From Streptomyces cavernicola (GTDB lineage Bacteria > Actinomycetota > Actinomycetes > Streptomycetales > Streptomycetaceae): 64,000 nucleotides of DNA. The first letter of the stretch is position 1. Every line of letters starts with the position of its first letter. The stretch covers positions 1 through 64,000 of the forward strand of contig NZ_JASCIQ010000038.1 in the NCBI RefSeq assembly GCF_029968035.1, written 5' to 3'. Shown one piece after another: positions 16,318-24,781 of this stretch. Under the pieces are notes generated by a model that saw nothing but the letters and a program-made list of their open reading frames with translations, was not told where the DNA came from and ran no database searches. Position numbers and translations under genes: made by a program.

Positions 16318-17087
16318 CGGGTGCCGCCGCCCAGCCAGTCCAGGCTGTCCCCGGCGTCCCGGCCGGTCGCGCCGACCAGTTCGAGGAACGCGCTCTGCAG
16401 CGACGGGGCGCCGCCGCGCACCTCGGCGAGCGGGCCGTGCGCCCGGATGCGGCCCGCGGCCATCACCGCGACCCAGTCGCACAGCGACTCCACCAGCTCC
16501 ATGACGTGCGAGGAGAACACCACCGTCGCGCCGGACGCGGTGTAGCGCTCCAGGACGCCGCGGATGGTCTGCGCGGAGACCGGGTCGACGCCCTCGAACG
16601 GCTCGTCCAGGAACAGCACTTCGGGGTTGTGGAGCAGCGCCGCGGCCAGGCCGATCTTCTTGCGCATGCCGGTCGAGTAGTCCACGACGAGCTTGTGCTG
16701 CGCACCGCTCAGGTCCAGTACGTCGAGCAGCTGGCCCGCCCGCTGGTCCACCTCGTCGCCCGGCAGGCCGCGCAACCGCCCGCTGTACGCGAGGAGTTCA
16801 CGTCCCGACAGCCGCTCGAAGAGCCGCAGCCCCTCCGGCAGCACCCCGATCCGCGCCTTCACCTCGACCGGGTCGCGCCACACGTCGTGCCCGACCACCT
16901 CGACGCTGCCCTGATCCGGCCGGAGCAGCCCGGTGATCATGGACAGCGTGGTGGTCTTGCCCGCGCCGTTCGGCCCGACCAGGCCGATGAACTTCCCCGC
17001 GGGCAGGGCCAGATCGATCCCGGCGACCGCGACCTGCTCGCCGAACCGCTTCCACAGTCCTTGTACACGTACGGCGTCCGCTGTCAC
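16314..17087 (-). CDS. ABC transporter ATP-binding protein
   Basis: The 257-residue nucleotide-binding subunit has Walker A GPNGAGKTTT, a signature variant YSTGMRKKIGLAAALLHNPE in place of LSGGQ, Walker B VLFLDEP and the switch histidine in VFSSHVMELVE. It belongs to the CcmA/DrrA-like type that pairs with ABC-2 permeases. It is translationally coupled to the permease. Confidence 0.92.
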   Translation of the reverse strand: MTADAVRVQGLWKRFGEQVAVAGIDLALPAGKFIGLVGPNGAGKTTTLSMITGLLRPDQGSVEVVGHDVWRDPVEVKARIGVLPEGLRLFERLSGRELLAYSGRLRGLPGDEVDQRAGQLLDVLDLSGAQHKLVVDYSTGMRKKIGLAAALLHNPEVLFLDEPFEGVDPVSAQTIRGVLERYTASGATVVFSSHVMELVESLCDWVAVMAAGRIRAHGPLAEVRGGAPSLQSAFLELVGATGRDAGDSLDWLGGGTR

Positions 17088-17168
17088 GTCTTCCGCCCTT
17101 TCGTCACGGTGTGTCTGCGGCCACGATACGGAGAGAGACAGCCCCGGACGACGGTGCGGATGCGACCT

Positions 17169-17852
17169 CTACGGCCGCCGCTCCCGCCCGCACGCGTACG
17201 CCAGCGGGCTGATCAGCTCCTCGGTGTCCGGCAGCCAACGGTTCGCCGGGGTGGGCCGGCGCACCCACTGGACCGCGCCGCGACCGCCGACCCGGGTCGG
17301 CGGCGCCGCCACCCAGTCGCCCTCGGCGAGCACCCGCAGGTCGAGCGAGGCGGGCGGCCAGCCCAGCTTGCGCACCAGGTCGGGGGCCTTCGCCGCGGCG
17401 CCGGGCAGTACGAAGAACTGCATCCGGCGGCCCGGCGTGAGCGTCACAGGGCCGAGCGCGAGATCCATCCGCTCCATCCGCGCCAGCGCCAGGAACCCGG
17501 CGGTCTCCGGCACGTCGATCGCGTCGAACGTGCGCCCCGTCGGCAGCAGGATGGACGCCTTCGGCTGCTTCGCCCACAGCCGGCGGGCCACGGTCTCGCT
17601 GCCGGTCGCCTGGTCCGTCCAGTCCTCGCGTACGGGATGGGCGCCGGGCGCGGCGCAGGAACCGTCCCCGCAGCTGCACTGCTCGACGCCGCCCTCGGCC
17701 TCCAGCCAGGCGCCGGGGAACACGTCCCAGTGCCGCTCTTTCGCGTAGCGCACCGCGGTGTCGGGCAGCTGTTCCCCGCGCTGCTGGGGGACCTGCGCGG
17801 TCTGGGCGACTTCGATGGTCTCTTCCACGTCCAGCTCAACTCCCGCCGTCAC
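17169..17852 (-). CDS. Stand-alone bifunctional primase/polymerase (prim-pol) domain protein
   Basis: The GTG at 17852 (GGGAAGG upstream) gives 227 residues. The region from RYAKERHWDVFPGAW, through the Cys-rich CSCGDGSCAAPGAHP, to RRLWAKQPKASILLPTGR matches the N-terminal half of prim-pol proteins found in phages, plasmids and actinobacterial chromosomes. No helicase domain is fused. Active-site acidic residues could not be confirmed, and DAIDVPE may be the remnant of the DxD motif. It sits between the ABC pair and a divergent regulator. It could be a repurposed domain rather than a replication enzyme. Confidence 0.7.
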   Translation of the reverse strand: MTAGVELDVEETIEVAQTAQVPQQRGEQLPDTAVRYAKERHWDVFPGAWLEAEGGVEQCSCGDGSCAAPGAHPVREDWTDQATGSETVARRLWAKQPKASILLPTGRTFDAIDVPETAGFLALARMERMDLALGPVTLTPGRRMQFFVLPGAAAKAPDLVRKLGWPPASLDLRVLAEGDWVAAPPTRVGGRGAVQWVRRPTPANRWLPDTEELISPLAYACGRERRP

Positions 17853-18270
17853 CTTGGGTTACGCCTTCCCATCCGCCTGTTCGCGGCCCGCTCGTGGGGA
17901 GTTGACCTGGGCGGTTCGGACGCCGCTCGGGTACCGGGACCCGGCGCATCGTTCCTGCACATGGGGCGCACGGGTGCATGGCCGGGGGCGCGCACGCGGA
18001 TCGGCAGCGGGGGGCGGGTAGCCGCTTGAGGAGAGGGGTTTCCGGAGGCCGACCGACCGGCCGGGGCAGCGGCCTGGGTATCGGCCTGGGTGGGCGTCCC
18101 AGGCGTACGACAGCTGTACGGCAGTGCGGCAGTCATGTGGCAGCCATACGGCGGCTATGTCGCGCTATGCCGGAAATTGTTCCGCATTTTCGTCGACCCG
18201 ATGGGCATCGATCACCGGGGACGCAACTTCCGGATCTTCCGGATCATCCGGCGCACACAGGGGGTACGCC
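17853..18270. other. Divergent intergenic region
   Basis: About 418 bp lie between the prim-pol gene and the NsdA-like regulator. Short GGCAG/GTACGAC-type repetitions occur at 18100-18165. No gene or clear operator was recognised. Confidence 0.4.
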
Positions 18271-19650
18271 ATGGCCGCAAGGCCTCTCGTCGCGCGACAG
18301 CCCAACGAACGGCTGCAGGCGCTCATCCAGGAGGCCGGCTGTTCCAACGCCGGCCTCGCCCGCCGCGTGAACATGTGCGGCGCCGAGCACGGGCTCGATC
18401 TCCGGTACGACAAGACCTCCGTGGCCCGCTGGCTGCGCGGACAGCAGCCGCGCGGCCGCGCGCCCGGCATCATCGCCGAGGCGATCGGCCGCAAGCTCGG
18501 CCGCGCGGTCACGATCGACGAGATCGGGATGGCCAACGGCAGGAACCTGGCCTCCGGCGTCGGCCTGCAGTTCTCGCCGACCGTGCTCGGCGCCGTCGAG
18601 CAGGTCTGCGAGCTGTGGCGCAGCGACGTCGGCCGGCGCGACTTCCTGTCCGGTTCGACCGTCGCCGCGTCCGCGCTCGTCGAGCCCAGCCGGGACTGGC
18701 TGATCTCCGCGGCGGACGCCCAGGTCGCCAGGACCGCGGGCACCCGCGTGGGCCGCTCCGACGTCGCCGCCGTACGCGCGATGACCGAGTCGCTCGTCCA
18801 CCTCGACCACCAGTACGGCAGCGGACACGTACGCCCGGTCGTCGTGCACTACCTCAACTCCGTCGTGTCCGGGCTGCTCGCCGGGGCCTACCGGGAGGCC
18901 GTCGGGCGTGAACTCTTCGCCGCCGTGGCCCGGTTGACGGAACTCGCCGGCTACATGGCGGTGGACACCGGGCAGCCCGGCCTCGCCCAGCGGTACTACA
19001 TCCAGGCCCTGCGCCTGGCCCAGGCCGCCGGCGACCGCGGCTACGGCGGGTACGTGCTGGCCGCGTCCATGAGCCACCTCGCCGCGCAGCTCGGCAACCC
19101 GCGCGAGATCGCCCAGCTGGCCAGGGCCGCGCAGGAGGGCGCGCGCGGCCGGGTCACGCCGCGGGCCGAGGCGATGTTCTACGCCGCGGAGGCGCGCGGG
19201 CACGCCCTGCTCGGGGACGCCCGCTCGACGCACACCGTGGCGGCCCAGGCGGAGGCCGCCCTGGAGCGGGCCGACTCGGCGGTCGAGGACCCGGTGTGGA
19301 TCCGGCACTTCGACGGGGCGTACCTCGCGGACGAGCTCGCGCACTGCCACCGTGACCTCGGCCACGCGGAGGCCGCCGCGCGCGCCGCCCAGGACTCCCT
19401 CGACGGCCACCCCGAGTCCCGCGCCCGGCGCCGCGCCATCGGCCTGGTCCTCCTGGCCACGGCCCAGCTGCAGCAGCGCGAGGTCGAGCAGGCCTGCCAC
19501 ACCGCCACGCGGGCGATGGAGCTGCTCGGCACGCTCCGCTCCGACCGGGGCGCCGAGTACCTGGAGGACTTCCGGGACCGGCTCGCCCCCTTCCGCGAGC
19601 AGCCGGCGGTGCGGGAGTTCGGCGCCCGGCTGCAGGAGCGGGCGGCGTGA
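18271..19650 (+). CDS. NsdA-like HTH/TPR regulator
   Basis: The 459-residue protein starts at ATG 18271. Its N-terminal 100 residues contain a helix-turn-helix-like segment (LARRVNMCGAEHGLDLRYDK, then SVARWLRGQQPRG). The remainder is alpha-helical with TPR-like repeats. This architecture is that of streptomycete NsdA-type regulators, which influence development and antibiotic production; the exact orthology is not established here. The stop codon lies within a set of direct repeats. Confidence 0.75.
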   Translation: MAARPLVARQPNERLQALIQEAGCSNAGLARRVNMCGAEHGLDLRYDKTSVARWLRGQQPRGRAPGIIAEAIGRKLGRAVTIDEIGMANGRNLASGVGLQFSPTVLGAVEQVCELWRSDVGRRDFLSGSTVAASALVEPSRDWLISAADAQVARTAGTRVGRSDVAAVRAMTESLVHLDHQYGSGHVRPVVVHYLNSVVSGLLAGAYREAVGRELFAAVARLTELAGYMAVDTGQPGLAQRYYIQALRLAQAAGDRGYGGYVLAASMSHLAAQLGNPREIAQLARAAQEGARGRVTPRAEAMFYAAEARGHALLGDARSTHTVAAQAEAALERADSAVEDPVWIRHFDGAYLADELAHCHRDLGHAEAAARAAQDSLDGHPESRARRRAIGLVLLATAQLQQREVEQACHTATRAMELLGTLRSDRGAEYLEDFRDRLAPFREQPAVREFGARLQERAA

Positions 19651-19701
19651 GGTGTTCCACGTCTCGTGAGGCATTCCACGTTCCCGTGAGGCATTCCACG
19701 T
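19647..19701. repeat. Three direct repeats of a 16-bp motif
   Basis: GTGAGGTGTTCCACGT at 19647 and GTGAGGCATTCCACGT at 19666 and 19686 are spaced 19-20 bp, about two helical turns. They start in the stop codon of the regulator and precede the promoter region of the next gene. The iteron-like phasing suggests a protein-binding array. Confidence 0.7.
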
Positions 19702-19844
19702 CCCTTCGGTGAACCGCCGGTTACGGCTGGTCACGGAACGGATCGCGGGGGAGGAGCGGGGGAGGAGCTGCGTAGCAGCGGCCTCGCGGGACCCGGTAGC
19801 GTGAGCCGACGATTCCGTAGGTCCCCCCATAAGTAGGAGTCCCG

Positions 19845-21800
19845 GTGACGCAGAGCGGACAGGGCGAGGAGCCGCAGATACCCGCGGCACGGCCCGCGCA
19901 CGAAGGTGTCGTGCTGCCCGCGGACGGCGGCGAGCCGCTGGTGCCGGGCGCCTACGGAGACCAGGCCGTGCCCGCGGGCGGTACGCCGTGGGGGCAGCCG
20001 TGGGGCCCGGACGCCCCGCAGGCCGCGCCCTCGTACGGCCAGGGCGAGGGCTTCGCGCCGGGCCAGGCCTGGGGCCAGGACCCGCAGGCGTACGGGATGC
20101 CCCCGCAGCAGCCCCCGTACGGCGGAATGCCGCAGCAGCCGCAGGCCCCGCAGGCGTACGACCAGTACCCGCCGCAGCAGCCCGCCGCCCCGCAGCAGTA
20201 CGCGCCGCAGGAGCAGCAGCCGTACCCGCCGCAGAACCAGCAGCCCTACGCGCAGGACCAGCAGCCCTACGCGCAGCAGTACGAGCCCCAGCAGCCCCAG
20301 CAGCCCCAGCCCCAGCCCCAGCCCCAGCCTCAGCCGCAGCAGCCCGCGCCCGGGATTCCGGCGCAGCAGTCGGCCCCTGGCCTGCCGCCCGCACAGCAGC
20401 CGCAGGCCCCGCAGGCCCCGCAGGCCCCGCAGGTCCCCCAGGCGCCGGAGGCTTCGGGCGGCGGGCTCCCGCCGGCGCAGCCGCTCGGTGCGCTGCCCCC
20501 GCAGCCTCAGCCCCAGCCGCAGCAGCAGTCCCAGCCGCAACCCCAGCCGCAGCCCGAGCCCGCCTCCGCGTTGCCTGAGCCGCACCGGTCGCAGTCCGGC
20601 GCCGCGATGCCGCAGCCGCAGCAGCCCCCGCAGGCCGCTCCGCTTCCGCCCGTCGCGCCCGGCGGAGCCCCCATGCCGCCCGCCGACGCCGAGGCGACGC
20701 AGTACCTGTCCTCCGTACCGCAGAACGCACCGCAGAACGCGCAGGGCGACCAGGGCGACCAGGGCGGCGGCGAGTCCAACTCCCAGGGCTCGTACGGCGG
20801 TTCGCAGGGCGCTCCGCTTCCCGGTGCGCTGCCGCCGGAGGCGCCCGCCGCCGACGCGACCCAGTTCCTCGGCCGGCAGTCCATGCCGCAGCCTCCGGCC
20901 GCGGGCGGCAACCCCGACTCCGAGGCCACGCAGTACATCGCGCCGGTGCCCCCGGCGCCCGCGGCCGCCCCGTACGGCATCCGGCCGGGCGCGCCCGGCG
21001 ACCGGCAGCCGCCCGCCGAGTTCGACAGCCTCTTCCGCAGCGAACCGGCCGGTGCGGGCGGCGGCGCCGACTCCACCCAGCAGATGCAGATGCCGCAGTT
21101 CAACCAGCCGCCGGCGGGTCCGGGCGCGGGGCAGGCGCCGTACGCGGGACAGCCGCAGCCGTCGAACCGTCGTACGGGCTCGAAGGTGCCGCTGTTCGCC
21201 GCGATCGGTGTGGCCATCGCGGTGCTCGGCGTCGGCGCGGGCGCGCTGATCGCGACGGGCGGCGAGGACGAGAAGAAGGACGAGCCGAAGAACGCAGCGG
21301 AGTCGAAGCCCGCCGAGAAGCCGTCCCCGACCGTCGACCCGGCCGAGGAACAGGCCGTGGTGCTCGACAAGTTGCTCGCCGAGAGCAACGACAGCCGCGA
21401 GTCGGTCATCAACTCGGTGAAGAGCATCGAGGCCTGCCGCAACCTCGACCAGGCCGCCATCGACCTGCGCGACGCCGCGAAGCAGCGCAACGGCCTGGTG
21501 ACCCGGCTCGCCCAGCTGGAGGTCGACCAGCTGCCCGAGAACGCGACCCTGACCGCGGCCCTCAACAAGGCCTGGAAGGCGTCCGCTTCGGCTGACAACC
21601 ACTACGCCGCGTGGGCCGACCAGGTCGCCGCGAAGGGCAAGAAGGGCTGCCACAAGGGCAAGGCCCGCAGCACCAAGGAGCGCGCCGCGGGCGACGCCGC
21701 CAGCAGCCAGGCCACCGCCGCGAAGAAGGAAGCGGCGCCGCTGTGGAACAGCATCGCCGGCAAGTACGGCCTGACGAAGCACAGTTGGATCCAGCTGTGA
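19845..21800 (+). CDS. Pro/Gln-rich single-pass membrane protein
   Basis: The GTG at 19845 (TAGGAGT upstream) gives 651 residues. Residues 1-440 are disordered and rich in Pro, Gln and Ala, with QPQPQP tracts. One transmembrane helix (VPLFAAIGVAIAVLGVGAGA, about 447-470) is followed by a charged external domain of about 180 residues with two cysteines. Three near-identical cytosolic motifs, EATQYL, DATQFL and EATQYI, look like Ser/Thr-kinase phosphorylation sites of the kind bound by FHA domains. Function unknown; it may be an envelope-associated scaffold. Confidence 0.8.
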   Translation: MTQSGQGEEPQIPAARPAHEGVVLPADGGEPLVPGAYGDQAVPAGGTPWGQPWGPDAPQAAPSYGQGEGFAPGQAWGQDPQAYGMPPQQPPYGGMPQQPQAPQAYDQYPPQQPAAPQQYAPQEQQPYPPQNQQPYAQDQQPYAQQYEPQQPQQPQPQPQPQPQPQQPAPGIPAQQSAPGLPPAQQPQAPQAPQAPQVPQAPEASGGGLPPAQPLGALPPQPQPQPQQQSQPQPQPQPEPASALPEPHRSQSGAAMPQPQQPPQAAPLPPVAPGGAPMPPADAEATQYLSSVPQNAPQNAQGDQGDQGGGESNSQGSYGGSQGAPLPGALPPEAPAADATQFLGRQSMPQPPAAGGNPDSEATQYIAPVPPAPAAAPYGIRPGAPGDRQPPAEFDSLFRSEPAGAGGGADSTQQMQMPQFNQPPAGPGAGQAPYAGQPQPSNRRTGSKVPLFAAIGVAIAVLGVGAGALIATGGEDEKKDEPKNAAESKPAEKPSPTVDPAEEQAVVLDKLLAESNDSRESVINSVKSIEACRNLDQAAIDLRDAAKQRNGLVTRLAQLEVDQLPENATLTAALNKAWKASASADNHYAAWADQVAAKGKKGCHKGKARSTKERAAGDAASSQATAAKKEAAPLWNSIAGKYGLTKHSWIQL

Positions 21801-21842
21801 CCGCCCGGCCCTGACGGCTCAGGAGGCCTCCCTCCCGGCAGA

Positions 21843-23165
21843 TCAGGAGGCCTCTTCCAGCGTCCGCGACACGTCCACCGCGGACTTGCGGGCCGCCACA
21901 AGACGCCCGTCGCGCACCACTTGGTACGTCACGTTCGCGTTGACCAGGCGCGGGAACTCACTCGCCGCCACGGTGTCCTCGAAGCGCCAGCTGAGCGTCG
22001 GCGTGAGCCCGCCCGTCTCGGCGCGCACCCCGTCGTCGAGCGCCCGCGCCACCGTCCGCGCGGTCACCTCGCCGTCCCCGAGCGACTCGACGACCTGCCG
22101 GAACACGGTGTACGCGATCCACGTCGTCTGCACTCCGGCGTTCGCCGGGTCGATCCGGTGGTCCCCGAAGGCCTCTTCGCGGATCACCTTGCGCATCGGC
22201 TCCCAGCGCGGGTCGTCCGCCGCCGGGTACCAACTCGTCACGTACGCGCCCTCGTACGGGCCTGACGCGCCGCCCGTGCGGTCCACCGAGGTCTGGTCGA
22301 CGCTGCCGAGGACCGAGGAGATCCGCACCTTCTGGTGGTCCTCCTGGGTGCGCCGGAACGAGTCGAAGAAGCTGTCCGTGCGGTCGCCGAGCGCGGCCGT
22401 CACACAGCCCTCGCGGGCCTGCTCGGCGGCGCCCTCGCGGCCGAGCGCGGTGGCGACGGAGCGGTCGGCGCCCGCGGCGCTCAGCGCCTGCTCGGCCTGC
22501 CGCGTGTAGTCGCCGGAGTCCTCCGCCGCGAGGATGTCCGTGGCGGGCTTCCGATGCCCCTGCGCCAGGCCGGAGTTGAGCAGGCCGGGCAGCAGGTCCC
22601 CGGCGAGCGTGTCCGGTCGTACGAGGGAGACGCGCGAGCAGTCCCGGGCCAGCTGCCGCCCGTTGCCGGCGAGCAGCGCGACGACGCCGCCGTTGACCGG
22701 GAACGACATGGGGCTGACGAACTCCTCCTCGGTCAGGCCGTACCCGCCGATGTACGGGATGCCCGCGGCCTCCAGCGGGGAGAGGAAGGCCTGCCCGTAC
22801 TGGCTGTAGGAGCCGACGACGGCGGAGACGTTCTCCTTGACCGCGCGCCGGGCGCAGTTCGCGGCGCCCACCGAGTCGTTGTGGTCGTTGCAGGTGAGGA
22901 CCCGGAGCTTGCGTCCGTTCAGGCCGCCGTTCTCGTTGACCCAGCGGGCGTACGCGCGCGCCATCGCGGGCATGCCGGGCATGTCGGTCGCCTCGGTCTT
23001 GTCGGGCGCCCAGGTCATCACGGTGACGGTCTCGTCGGAGCCCCCCGACGACCCGGGGAGCGCGCCGCAGCCGACCGCCGACGACGCGACCGCCGCCAGG
23101 GCCGTCACCGTGAGGGCGGAGGTCTTGAGGGGGCGGGGGAGCTTCGAGTGGCGGCGGACGGTCAT
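21843..23165 (-). CDS. Branched-chain amino-acid-type substrate-binding lipoprotein
   Basis: The 440-residue protein has a basic start, a hydrophobic region and a lipobox-like SAVGC with Cys33 as the lipidation site. The mature part is a type I periplasmic-binding fold: YARWVNENGGLNGRKL, AVVGSYSQYGQAFLSP and the second lobe from about residue 190. It resembles LivK-like ligand-binding proteins. No transporter genes are adjacent, so it is an orphan binding protein or part of a distant system. Confidence 0.82.
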   Translation of the reverse strand: MTVRRHSKLPRPLKTSALTVTALAAVASSAVGCGALPGSSGGSDETVTVMTWAPDKTEATDMPGMPAMARAYARWVNENGGLNGRKLRVLTCNDHNDSVGAANCARRAVKENVSAVVGSYSQYGQAFLSPLEAAGIPYIGGYGLTEEEFVSPMSFPVNGGVVALLAGNGRQLARDCSRVSLVRPDTLAGDLLPGLLNSGLAQGHRKPATDILAAEDSGDYTRQAEQALSAAGADRSVATALGREGAAEQAREGCVTAALGDRTDSFFDSFRRTQEDHQKVRISSVLGSVDQTSVDRTGGASGPYEGAYVTSWYPAADDPRWEPMRKVIREEAFGDHRIDPANAGVQTTWIAYTVFRQVVESLGDGEVTARTVARALDDGVRAETGGLTPTLSWRFEDTVAASEFPRLVNANVTYQVVRDGRLVAARKSAVDVSRTLEEAS

Positions 23166-23282
23166 GGTCACGCACCATTCCGGTCGGTCCCTAACCTTTG
23201 AGTGATCTTGTCTCAACGGTGGGTGACGTGAAGGTGAACTCCAGGGGTCGGTCAGGCCGTGCGATCGGGGAACGTACGATCG

Positions 23283-23783
23283 ATGACCGTGCAAAGCTCG
23301 GAGAAGTCTTCCCGTCGCGGCCGCCGCTCCTCCACCATGGGCGGCATGCCTCTGAACGACATGCCGTGGTGGCGCTGGCGCAGCAACGTGCGCTCGGCGC
23401 TGCACATGCTCGCGGACCCGGAGTTCCAGCAGACCGTCTGGCTCGCGGGCGTCGACGGGTACGGGGACGTGACGGACGCGGTCTACCGCCTCGTCGAGGA
23501 CACGTGGCTCGACAACTGGTCCGCGGAGAAGTACGTGGGGACGATCTTCCGCGACTCGCAGGAGGCGGCCCTCGTGGACGTCGCCGTGCTGCGGGTGCTG
23601 CGGATCATGCACCAGGTCGGCCCCGACGCCCCGGTCTCCGCCTACCTCGGCCACCACGGCTGGGACGAGGCCGTGCGGGCGGCGCGGGACGCGCATGTGC
23701 GGTTGGCCACGAGCGACGGCGAGGACCCGGACGTGCCGCCGCACACGCTTGAGGTTCTGCGGATCCTCACGACGTCGGCCTAG
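23283..23783 (+). CDS. SCO4402-family protein
   Basis: The 166-residue soluble protein (ATG 23283) contains MPLNDMPWWRWRSNVRSALHMLADPEFQ and later EKYVGTIFRDSQEAALVD, which I recognise as the SCO4402 family of uncharacterised actinobacterial proteins. A start at the internal MGGMPLND is possible. It is divergent from the binding lipoprotein and upstream of purU. No function is known. Confidence 0.8.
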   Translation: MTVQSSEKSSRRGRRSSTMGGMPLNDMPWWRWRSNVRSALHMLADPEFQQTVWLAGVDGYGDVTDAVYRLVEDTWLDNWSAEKYVGTIFRDSQEAALVDVAVLRVLRIMHQVGPDAPVSAYLGHHGWDEAVRAARDAHVRLATSDGEDPDVPPHTLEVLRILTTSA

Positions 23784-23851
23784 TCACCGTCGGACCGGAG
23801 GGCCCCCGGCACCGGGGTGCGGCCCAGCAGCGGGCAGGTAGCCTTCGCGGT

Positions 23852-24724
23852 ATGACCGCACAGCCCGACACCCCCGTCGCCGACCAGTACGTCCTCACGC
23901 TGTCCTGCCCCGACAAGCAGGGCATCGTGCACGCCGTGTCCAGCTATCTGTTCATGACCGGCTGCAACATCGAGGACAGCCAGCAGTTCGGCGACCACGA
24001 CACCGGGCTGTTCTTCATGCGGGTGCACTTCTCCGCCGAGGCCGTGAGCGCCGAGAAGCTGCGCGCCAGCTTCGCCGCCGTCGGCGACTCCTTCCACATG
24101 GACTGGCAGATCCACCGGGCCGACGAGAAGATGCGCATCGTCCTGATGGTCTCCAAGTTCGGGCACTGCCTGAACGACCTGCTGTTCCGGGCCCGTACCG
24201 GCGCCCTGCCCGTGGAGATCGCCGCCGTGGTCTCGAACCACACGGACTTCGCCGAGCTCGTGGGCTCGTACGACATCCCCTTCCACCACATTCCGGTGAC
24301 GAAGGAGAACAAGGCCGAGGCCGAGGCGCAACTGCTCGATCTGGTCCGCAGGGAGAACGTCGAGCTGGTCGTCCTCGCCCGCTACATGCAGGTGCTTTCG
24401 GACGACCTGTGCAAGGCGCTCAGCGGCCGGATCATCAACATCCACCACTCGTTCCTGCCGAGCTTCAAGGGTGCCAAGCCCTACCACCAGGCGCATGCGC
24501 GTGGTGTGAAGCTGATCGGCGCGACCGCTCACTATGTGACGGCCGACCTCGACGAGGGCCCGATCATCGAGCAGGAAGTCGAGCGCGTCGGCCACGAGGT
24601 CACGCCGCAGCAGCTCGTCGCCGTCGGCCGGGACGTGGAGTGCCAGGCGCTCGCCCGCGCCGTGAAGTGGCACAGCGAGCGCCGCGTCCTCCTCAACGGC
24701 CGCCGCACGGTCGTCTTCGCGTAA
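23852..24724 (+). CDS. purU: Formyltetrahydrofolate deformylase
   Basis: The 290-residue enzyme hydrolyses 10-formyl-THF to THF and formate, balancing one-carbon pools and supplying formate to PurT-type purine synthesis. An N-terminal ACT domain (about 10-85) precedes the formyltransferase fold. Catalytic elements are visible: INIHHSFLPSFKG (His), and GATAHYVTADLDEGPII with the conserved Asp. Length is normal. Confidence 0.95.
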   Translation: MTAQPDTPVADQYVLTLSCPDKQGIVHAVSSYLFMTGCNIEDSQQFGDHDTGLFFMRVHFSAEAVSAEKLRASFAAVGDSFHMDWQIHRADEKMRIVLMVSKFGHCLNDLLFRARTGALPVEIAAVVSNHTDFAELVGSYDIPFHHIPVTKENKAEAEAQLLDLVRRENVELVVLARYMQVLSDDLCKALSGRIINIHHSFLPSFKGAKPYHQAHARGVKLIGATAHYVTADLDEGPIIEQEVERVGHEVTPQQLVAVGRDVECQALARAVKWHSERRVLLNGRRTVVFA

Positions 24725-24730
24725 GCCTTT

Positions 24731-24770
24731 TCGTACGGCTTCGTACGGCTTCGTACGGCTTCGTAGGGCT
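24731..24770. repeat. 10-bp tandem repeat downstream of purU
   Basis: Three exact copies of TCGTACGGCT and one degenerate copy follow the purU stop codon, before the convergent anti-sigma gene. No stem-loop forms, so a terminator role is unsupported. Confidence 0.7.
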
Positions 24771-24781
24771 TTGTGCGGCGG

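Noticed and set aside
17169..17852. Prim-pol protein as evidence for an integrated plasmid or phage
   Set aside because: No integrase, attachment site, helicase or structural phage gene nearby; flanks are ordinary chromosomal genes.
19647..19701. Considered as parS sites because of the CCACGT core
   Set aside because: The repeats lack the GTTTCACGTGAAAC palindrome required for ParB binding.
19731..21782. Long minus-strand open frame opposite the PQ-rich membrane protein
   Set aside because: It mirrors a low-complexity high-GC gene, gives a Leu/Arg/Gly-rich sequence without domains, and has no ribosome-binding site.
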